A stretch of 58,320 nucleotides of DNA, from positions 1-58,320 of the forward strand of contig PXRK01000054.1 in assembly GCA_003021015.1 (NCBI GenBank). The letters run 5' to 3'. Positions within the stretch are counted from its first letter, which is position 1. Each line of letters starts with the position of its first letter. The position numbers were made by a program, and so were the translations under genes. Below the pieces are notes generated by a model. The model did not search any database, was not told the DNA's origin, and saw only the letters and a list, made by a program, of their open reading frames with translations. Source of the stretch: Halobacteriales archaeon QS_4_66_20 (GTDB lineage: Archaea; Halobacteriota; Halobacteria; Halobacteriales; Haloarculaceae). This document shows positions 52,822 through 58,320 of the stretch, one piece after another.

Positions 52822-54114
52822 TCACTCGCCACGGAGTTCCGCCATGTGGTCGATGCGCTGCTGGACCAGTTCGGGCTTGCCGATGTCGTGGCGGACCCGC
52901 AGCCCCGACTCGCCGGCGGCGGCGATCGCCTCCTCGGCGATCTCCTCCGCCGTCGTGATCGATTCGGCGACCCCGACGACGGCGAACGACCGCGAGGTGG
53001 TGGTGTAGACGCCGTCGCCGCGCTCCTCGACGCTCGCGTAGTACAGCAGGGCGTCGCCGGCGCTCTCCTCGTCGATGTCGATGCGGGTCCCGCCCGCCGG
53101 ATTCGTCGGGTACCCATCGGGGACGGCGTACTTGCAGACGGTCGCCTCGCGGCTGAACCGCAACTTCGGGAGCGACTCGCCCTCGCGGGCGGCCACCAGC
53201 ACGTCGAGCAGGTCCGTCCCCATCACCGGGAGCGTGTTCATCGCCTCCGGGTCGCCAAAGCGTGCGTTGAACTCGACGACGTTCACGCCATCGGTCGTCA
53301 GCATGAACTGGCCGTAGAGGACGCCCTTGTATCCGTCGAGCGCGTCGACAGTCGCCCTGAGGACGTCCACCGCGTCCATGTACTCCTCCTCGGTCATGAA
53401 CGGCAGTTCGAGTGCGTCGTCGCTGTACGACCCCATGCCGCCGGTGTTCGGCCCCTTGTCTCCCTCGTGGGCACGTTTGTGATCCTGGACTGACGGCGTC
53501 ACGCGGAGCTGTCCGTTCGCGACGAACGCCTGGACGGTGAACTCCTCGCCGATCAGCCGTTCCTCCAGGACGATCCGGTCGTAGTCGGACTCGCGGATGT
53601 ACTCTTTGGCCTCCTCGGCAGTCACCTGGTCGCCGACGACCCGGACGCCTTTGCCGCCGGTCAGGCCGGCCGGTTTGACCACGAGGTCTCCCTCGTAGGA
53701 ATCGATGTACTCGCAGGCCGCCTCGCGGTCGTCGAACGTCTCGAAGTCGGGACAGCCCGGGATGTCGTGCTGTCGCATGAAGCGCCGTTGGAACGCTTTG
53801 TCCGTCTCGATGCGCGCCTCGTCCTGCTGGGGTCCGAACGCGTAGACGCCGGCGTCGTCGAGCGCGTCCGCGACGCCAGCCTCGAGCGGCGCTTCCGGGC
53901 CAACGACAGCCAGCGTCGCATCGACTTCCTCGGCGTACGAGCGGACGGCCGTCGGATTCGTCTCCTCCAGCGTCTCGAACCCGTCGGCCAGGCGAGCGAT
54001 ACCGGGATTGCGGTTGCCAGCACAGGCGTACAACGAAGCCTCCGAATCGGCGAGCGAGCGGGCGATCGCGTGCTCTCGGCCGCCACCCCCGACCAGCAGC
54101 ACTGTCTCGTCCAT
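52822..54114 (-). CDS. purD: Phosphoribosylamine-glycine ligase
   Basis: 430 residues, step 2 of purine synthesis. VLLVGGGGREHAIARSLADS opens the domain, the ATP-grasp part has VVKPAGLTGGKGVRVVGDQV and VVEFNARFGDPEAMNTLPVM. Length and motifs are normal. The ATG at 54114 diverges from the small gene at 54211. Confidence 0.93.
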   Translation of the reverse strand: MDETVLLVGGGGREHAIARSLADSEASLYACAGNRNPGIARLADGFETLEETNPTAVRSYAEEVDATLAVVGPEAPLEAGVADALDDAGVYAFGPQQDEARIETDKAFQRRFMRQHDIPGCPDFETFDDREAACEYIDSYEGDLVVKPAGLTGGKGVRVVGDQVTAEEAKEYIRESDYDRIVLEERLIGEEFTVQAFVANGQLRVTPSVQDHKRAHEGDKGPNTGGMGSYSDDALELPFMTEEEYMDAVDVLRATVDALDGYKGVLYGQFMLTTDGVNVVEFNARFGDPEAMNTLPVMGTDLLDVLVAAREGESLPKLRFSREATVCKYAVPDGYPTNPAGGTRIDIDEESAGDALLYYASVEERGDGVYTTTSRSFAVVGVAESITTAEEIAEEAIAAAGESGLRVRHDIGKPELVQQRIDHMAELRGE

Positions 54115-54210
54115 GTGTATAGGGGGGTCGAGTCGGGTGTAAAGCTTCCGCTCCTGCGAGCGCGCGGCCGCTCCGAAGTCGTTAAGGGCGGTTCAGGCGA
54201 ACCGTCGGGC

Positions 54211-54465
54211 ATGCAGAAGCTGATCATCCGGGGTGATCCGGGGATCCGGAACGGCGCCGTCATCGAGTACGAGGGCGAGGAGCTGGTCTGTTTCGGGATC
54301 AACCGGCAGGGCGACTGGCACGGCCCCGACCGGCCCCAGCTGTGGTGTACGGTCGGCCCGGCCGACGAGGAAGCCGTCTACGAGCGGCGGGAGTACATCC
54401 CGATGTTCCTCGACGTCGAAACCGTCGACGCCGAGGAGATCGAGGTCCTCCAGGCCAAAGCCTGA
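54211..54465 (+). CDS. HAH_0734 family protein
   Basis: 84 residues (MQKLIIRGDPGIRNGAVIEY, then PADEEAVYERREYIPMFLDV). This is a small haloarchaeal family without known function. Its TGA stop doubles as the left flank of a truncated family-4 MITE, and the DUF2298 gene now reads into it from the other strand. Confidence 0.8.
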   Translation: MQKLIIRGDPGIRNGAVIEYEGEELVCFGINRQGDWHGPDRPQLWCTVGPADEEAVYERREYIPMFLDVETVDAEEIEVLQAKA

Positions 54466-56819
54466 TACTGTCGGACGTGAGTACGTGGAGATTTGACTCT
54501 CGTCCGGTTATACAGCTGTTCCTGATCGACCTCGTAGATAGTCACCCGTTCCCACTCGTTCGCCACGGAGACGGCCTCGTGCTCGCCGATGGTGATCTCA
54601 GTGTAGCGTTCGCGTTCCGCAGGGCCGACGTAGACGTACTGGACGTCGTATTGCGCGAGTAACTCCCGCTGCTGGCTGGCGTCGCCGGTGTAGATCCGCC
54701 GCACGTCGGCCACGCGTTCGTCGAACACGGCTTCGCCGCGGTACTGCGCCTCGTGGAACCACCCGGCGACAGTGGGGATGCCGGTCAGGCTGGCCGGAGC
54801 GCTCGCTCCGCCGACGGTCCCGCCGTCACGGTCGTAGGTCCACCAGTAGTGGCCTGGCGCTTCCGTCACGATGGCGGGCTGGCCGTCGACCTCGTCGTCG
54901 AGCCACCTGATCGCCTCCGCCTCGGCGGGGTAGTAGACCTCCAGGTAGGCAGTCGCGTCGAGTGTCGTTCCGAGCTCGTCGGTGGTTTCGGTGCCGTCGT
55001 CGACGTGGTGGTACAGCGCGAACCCGGGATACAGCCCCGCCGCGACGACGAGGACTGCAGCCAGAACCGCACCGGTCAGTCGGAAGCGGCGGCGGTCGAG
55101 CCCCCGGTCCGGCGCCGACCACCCCGACGCGATCCGCGGCAGGACGACGGCCGACGCGACGGCCCAGAACAGCCAGACGTGGACGTACGGCTTGAAGATC
55201 ACGTTGAACCGTTCGGGCCGGGTCGTCTCCAGAGTCACCAGCTCCACGAGCAACACGAGCCCCGCGCCGGCGACGATCAACACCCCCTCGAAGCCGAGGT
55301 CGACCGTCCGCCGGAACAGCCACCAGCACGCCAGGATCAACGGTACGGTCACCGCCAGCGCGGGGACGCCCACGGCAGCGGCCAGGCCGAATATCCCGAT
55401 CCCGATCAGGAGCACGAGCGCCGGGCCCGTGTCCTCGGTCGCCAGACGCCGCGAGAGGTAGACGGCGATACCCGCGAGGAAGATCCCGTGGACCACCACC
55501 AGCGGCCACGCGGGGGTCCAGGGCGCCCAGTACTCGATCGACAGTCCCGGCCCGCCGAGCACCGAGGTCGGCCAGAACGGCAGCGTCCAGACGACGCCCG
55601 CCGCCGCAACGAGCACCACGGTTCCGAGCCCCAGCCCGACCCGACGAAGCTCCTCAATGGGCCGGGCGACCGGACCGCCAGACAACCGCTCGCCGACCCG
55701 CGCCGGCAGCAGACTCACCGGGTTCCAGGGTGCGAAAAACACCGCCAGGAACGCCAGTCCGAGCACCGTCGGCAGGTCCCAGACGTTGAGCATCGCGAGC
55801 AGGCCGACGACTGGCGGGAGGGCGACTCCGAGCAACAGCCGTCGGCGCTCTTCATCGGCGCTCCATGCTGCGAGGAGGATCCCGGCGGCCAGCAACAGGA
55901 ACGGCTGGCTCATCATGTGGGCGTGGAGGTCGCCGTTGAGCCAGCCAAACAGCGGGAACTCCGTCGCCGCCTCTCTCGTCTCCGGATCGGTGGGGTTGAT
56001 CGGCACGACACGGCTGGCGTCCCAGTAGGAGAACTGCCGCGGATGCCAGGCAGTGAGGCTCTGGTCGGCACCCACGGCGTCGACGAACCGCGACGTGACC
56101 GCGTCCGGGAGCAGCCAGGCCAGCACCCGGACGGCGGTGTCGAGGTTGCCCGCGAGGCCGACGAAAAATGCGCCGAGTGCGGCGGCGAACCGCTCGTGGA
56201 CCCGGTAAGTCGCTGCGATCGAGCCCGCGAGGCCGTAGGCGGCGGTCACGAGCGTGGCGTAAAACCCCGCGAGGCCGAGATTGTACGCGAACGCGGGGCT
56301 GGTGCCGGTCAGCGACGACAGCAGCGACGTCAGGAGGTGGCCGCCGTAGTGGTACGTGATCGGTTCGCCGGCGAACCACATCGACTCCGGCGGGAGCGAC
56401 GACGAGCGGTCGAGGGTGGCGAGCAGGCCGAAATCGAGGAACTTCTCGCCGACGGCCACCGGCAGCGGGGCGGCCGCGGGATCGATCCCGCGGATCAGGA
56501 CGATGAGGCCGAATCCGAGCACGAATACGAGGTCGTTTTCGGCGAGATGCGCCGGATCGAGGTCCTCGCGAACGTCGATCCGACGAGCGGCGAGGCCCGA
56601 CAGTCCCAGCAGGGCGAGGACACCCGCAACTGCGGCCGGGAGCCCGTAGGCGGCGTAGCCGACGAGGTGTCCGACGAGGAGGAGCACCGCCAGTCCGACG
56701 GGGATCGCGAACCCGCCGTAGGCGAGGTCCGGGAACAGCAGGCGAGCGAGGGGGGCTGCCGCCAGCCCCAGGAGCAAAAAGAGGGCGATCCAGAGGACGA
56801 CGAGGCCGAACTCCATCAC
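54378..56819 (-). CDS. DUF2298 multi-spanning membrane protein, C-terminus extended into a MITE
   Basis: 813 residues with about 14-16 membrane segments (start MMEFGLVVLWIALFLLLGLA). PLPVAVGEKFLDFGLLATLD and WYAGEPITYHYGGHLLTSLL-type loops place it in DUF2298, a haloarchaeal glycosyltransferase-like family (GT-C fold) of unknown substrate. The natural domain ends near YEVDQEQLYN. The last ~35 residues are encoded by a MITE remnant and by antisense of HAH_0734, so the original stop was lost. Confidence 0.8.
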   Translation of the reverse strand: MMEFGLVVLWIALFLLLGLAAAPLARLLFPDLAYGGFAIPVGLAVLLLVGHLVGYAAYGLPAAVAGVLALLGLSGLAARRIDVREDLDPAHLAENDLVFVLGFGLIVLIRGIDPAAAPLPVAVGEKFLDFGLLATLDRSSSLPPESMWFAGEPITYHYGGHLLTSLLSSLTGTSPAFAYNLGLAGFYATLVTAAYGLAGSIAATYRVHERFAAALGAFFVGLAGNLDTAVRVLAWLLPDAVTSRFVDAVGADQSLTAWHPRQFSYWDASRVVPINPTDPETREAATEFPLFGWLNGDLHAHMMSQPFLLLAAGILLAAWSADEERRRLLLGVALPPVVGLLAMLNVWDLPTVLGLAFLAVFFAPWNPVSLLPARVGERLSGGPVARPIEELRRVGLGLGTVVLVAAAGVVWTLPFWPTSVLGGPGLSIEYWAPWTPAWPLVVVHGIFLAGIAVYLSRRLATEDTGPALVLLIGIGIFGLAAAVGVPALAVTVPLILACWWLFRRTVDLGFEGVLIVAGAGLVLLVELVTLETTRPERFNVIFKPYVHVWLFWAVASAVVLPRIASGWSAPDRGLDRRRFRLTGAVLAAVLVVAAGLYPGFALYHHVDDGTETTDELGTTLDATAYLEVYYPAEAEAIRWLDDEVDGQPAIVTEAPGHYWWTYDRDGGTVGGASAPASLTGIPTVAGWFHEAQYRGEAVFDERVADVRRIYTGDASQQRELLAQYDVQYVYVGPAERERYTEITIGEHEAVSVANEWERVTIYEVDQEQLYNRTRVKSPRTHVRQYQALAWRTSISSASTVSTSRNIGMYSRRS
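54466..54502 (+). mobile_element. Truncated MITE, family 4, at the HAH_0734 stop codon
   Basis: The left end TACTGTCGGACGTGA and AGTACGTGGAGA match the element at 34542. The right half is missing, and the DUF2298 coding sequence begins instead. TGA (54463-54465) on the left is the stop codon. Confidence 0.7.
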
Positions 56820-56875
56820 CCGAACTGCTGGAAGCCGCGAATAAACCTCTTGTGAACGCCGCCCCGAAAACAGGG

Positions 56876-56886
56876 TCTTTTTATCG
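56876..56886 (+). promoter_or_regulatory. TATA box for the GT2 gene
   Basis: TCTTTTTATCG lies about 28 bp upstream of the ATG at 56910; a leaderless transcript is expected. Confidence 0.5.
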
Positions 56887-56909
56887 ACGGCACGCAGTGG
56901 TTTCGTTCA

Positions 56910-57674
56910 ATGAGTGGTTCCGTGGGAGTGGTCGTTCCTGCGTACCAGCCGGACGTCGACCGCCTGCGCGAGTACCTGCGCTCCATCGAGAGACGGATCG
57001 ACCCGGCGGTGATCCGGATCGAGTGTGACGCCCCGCGACCTGGCGAAGCGGACCGGCTCACGGACGTCGCGACGGCGATCAACACGGTCCTGCGGCGCCG
57101 CGGGAAGGGTGCGGCGATCACGGCCGGGTTCGAGGCGCTGGACACCGACGTGCTGGCGTTCGTCGACGCCGACGGCGCGACGCCGGCGGCAGAACTCACG
57201 AAAGTCATCGATCCGGTGCAATCAGGGCGTGCGGACCTCGCTGCGGGGTCGCGGCGGCACCCGGACGCGGAGGTGATGACTCACCAGACGCGGACCCGCC
57301 GGCACCTGGGCGACGCGTTCGCCTGGTTCGCCCGCCGGATGCTCGACGCCGACCTCTATGACTACCAGTGTGGCGCCAAGGCGATCACCGCCGAGGGGTG
57401 GGACCGCGTGCGCGACCACCTCTACGAGCCGGGGTTCGCCTGGGACGTCGAACTGATCGCGATGGCCGGTGCGCTGGACCTGCGCGTCGAGGAGGTGCCG
57501 GTGCAGTGGTACGACCGGCCCGGATCGACCGTCTCGCCCGTCCGGGCATCGCTGGAACTGGGCCAGGCGCTGTTATCCGCGCGCCACCGGGCCAAGCGCC
57601 TGCGGAACAGTCGCCTGCACGGGGCCATCGCCGAGCGGCGTGACGAACCGACCGCGCTCGTCGAGGAGAAATGA
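56910..57674 (+). CDS. Family 2 glycosyltransferase (dolichol-phosphate sugar type)
   Basis: 254 residues. VGVVVPAYQPDVDRLREYLR is the nucleotide strand, LAFVDADGATPAAEL the DxD region, and DYQCGAKAITAEGWDRVRDH then WDVELIAMAGALDLRVEEVP complete the Dpm/AglD-like fold. It would transfer a sugar to a polyprenyl phosphate for surface glycans. The start of the GtrA gene overlaps its stop by 4 bp (ATGA). Confidence 0.85.
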   Translation: MSGSVGVVVPAYQPDVDRLREYLRSIERRIDPAVIRIECDAPRPGEADRLTDVATAINTVLRRRGKGAAITAGFEALDTDVLAFVDADGATPAAELTKVIDPVQSGRADLAAGSRRHPDAEVMTHQTRTRRHLGDAFAWFARRMLDADLYDYQCGAKAITAEGWDRVRDHLYEPGFAWDVELIAMAGALDLRVEEVPVQWYDRPGSTVSPVRASLELGQALLSARHRAKRLRNSRLHGAIAERRDEPTALVEEK

Positions 57675-58138
57675 CTGGCGACGGTGCGGGCAGCTCCCTG
57701 TCGGCGCTGAACTCCCGGCTGCGGTTCGGCAAGTTCGTCTCCGTCGGCGTCGTCGGCGCCGCCTGTGACACCGCCGTGCTGGTGTTCCTCGTCGAAATCG
57801 TCGGCTTGCTGGAAGAGGTTGCAGTCCTGATCGGGATCGAGACGGCAATCGTGATCATGTTCCTGATCAACGACAACTGGACGTTCGCCGACGAGGGCGA
57901 CGGGGATCGGCGGTCCTGGATCGGGCGACTCGCCAGGTCTCACGCGGTCCGCTCCGGCGGCGTCGTCACGCAGTTTCTGGTGTTCGTATTCATCTACCGG
58001 CTATTGTTCGTTTCGCTCACGCTGTTCGGCGTCGACGCGTGGCTGCTGGTCGCGAAAGGGAGCGGGATCACCCTGGGGATGCTCGTCAACTACGTCTTCG
58101 AGAGTCTGTTCACGTGGCAGGTCCACGCGGATTCGTGA
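57671..58138 (+). CDS. GtrA family membrane protein
   Basis: 155 residues with four membrane segments (FVSVGVVGAACDTAVLVFLV, VLIGIETAIVIMFLINDNWT). GtrA-type proteins are thought to flip polyprenyl-phosphate sugars across the membrane. Translationally coupled with the GT2 gene: together they make and flip a lipid-linked sugar. Confidence 0.85.
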   Translation: MTGDGAGSSLSALNSRLRFGKFVSVGVVGAACDTAVLVFLVEIVGLLEEVAVLIGIETAIVIMFLINDNWTFADEGDGDRRSWIGRLARSHAVRSGGVVTQFLVFVFIYRLLFVSLTLFGVDAWLLVAKGSGITLGMLVNYVFESLFTWQVHADS

Positions 58139-58168
58139 GTAAATCTCACAGAGGGCGCGGGGCACCGT

Positions 58169-58320
58169 TAACTTAGACAGACGTTCCACGTCCAGGCGAA
58201 CTGTTTCAGCCAGTTGTTTGCGGTTTCGACATTCTGTCCGGTGAAGGAGGCGTAGAACGTGTCTATGCGGCGTTTTAGCTCCTGAATCCACCGTTCAATC
58301 CGGTTTCTGACGCTGTGACG
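58169..58320 (-). mobile_element. IS6-type transposase, C-terminal part (runs off window)
   Basis: The minus strand ends RRIDTFYASFTGQNVETANN, then WLKQFAWTWNVCLS and a stop. Together with SVRNRIERWIQELK this is the C-terminus of haloarchaeal IS6-family DDE transposases. The catalytic Glu would be in RIERW. The rest lies beyond the window. It differs from the DNA ends of the MITEs, so it is not shown to be their source. Confidence 0.7.

Noticed and set aside
1-58320. CRISPR array
   Set aside because: No series of short identical repeats with equal unique spacers; the repeats seen are the MITEs, tRNA tails and two short tandem arrays.
1-58320. Provirus or complete IS element
   Set aside because: No capsid, terminase or integrase genes; only a transposase remnant (31801) and a partial IS6-type transposase at the edge.

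Overview
The window reads as haloarchaeal (class Halobacteria) chromosome: very high GC, strongly acidic proteins, TFB, MCM, the archaeal RNA polymerase operon, FttA/aCPSF1, aIF2-beta, Tat-type lipoproteins and many TATA boxes only 25-35 bp ahead of start codons (leaderless style).

Positions 1-16786. A head-to-head duplicated type II haloacid dehalogenase gene, a DehI-family dehalogenase and an MFS transporter are followed by sugar-nucleotide and HIT genes, a ParA-like protein, TFB, and a minus-strand cluster (MinD-like ATPase, coiled-coil and RecA-like proteins of unknown role) that runs back to MCM. Next come a tRNA-Pro with repeated copies of its 3' end, an SDR and the first ~80 codons of a glycerate 2-kinase.

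Positions 16759-27145. The RNA polymerase operon rpoH-B''-B'-A'-A'' lies on the minus strand. A' and A'' each contain a large intein. A'' is cut off inside its C-terminus exactly where the glycerate kinase is cut off. The two share about 28 bp at the joint, so the two parts of the window were joined by rearrangement or, more likely, misassembly.

Positions 27146-58320. tRNA-Asp, a TumE/TumA-type toxin-antitoxin pair, metabolic genes (metY-like, coaBC, hpt, rocF, ndh, udp-cdd, arfC, trxB, purD), a type IV pilin, fttA, aIF2-beta, an MgtC-like membrane protein, a DUF2298/GT2/GtrA surface-glycan group, and the tail of an IS6-type transposase at the right edge. This part is densely seeded with about sixteen ~108-109 bp non-coding elements with 15-bp terminal inverted repeats and 3-bp TNA target duplications. 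Several sit exactly on the TGA stop codon of the gene before them. None was seen left of 27.5 kb.

The least explained features are the stop-codon-targeting element superfamily with interchangeable ends, the gckA/rpoA2 chimera, the 1-265 inverted duplication, the two polymerase inteins, and a short upstream ORF coupled to fttA. All readings are by eye; no alignment or composition statistics were computed.
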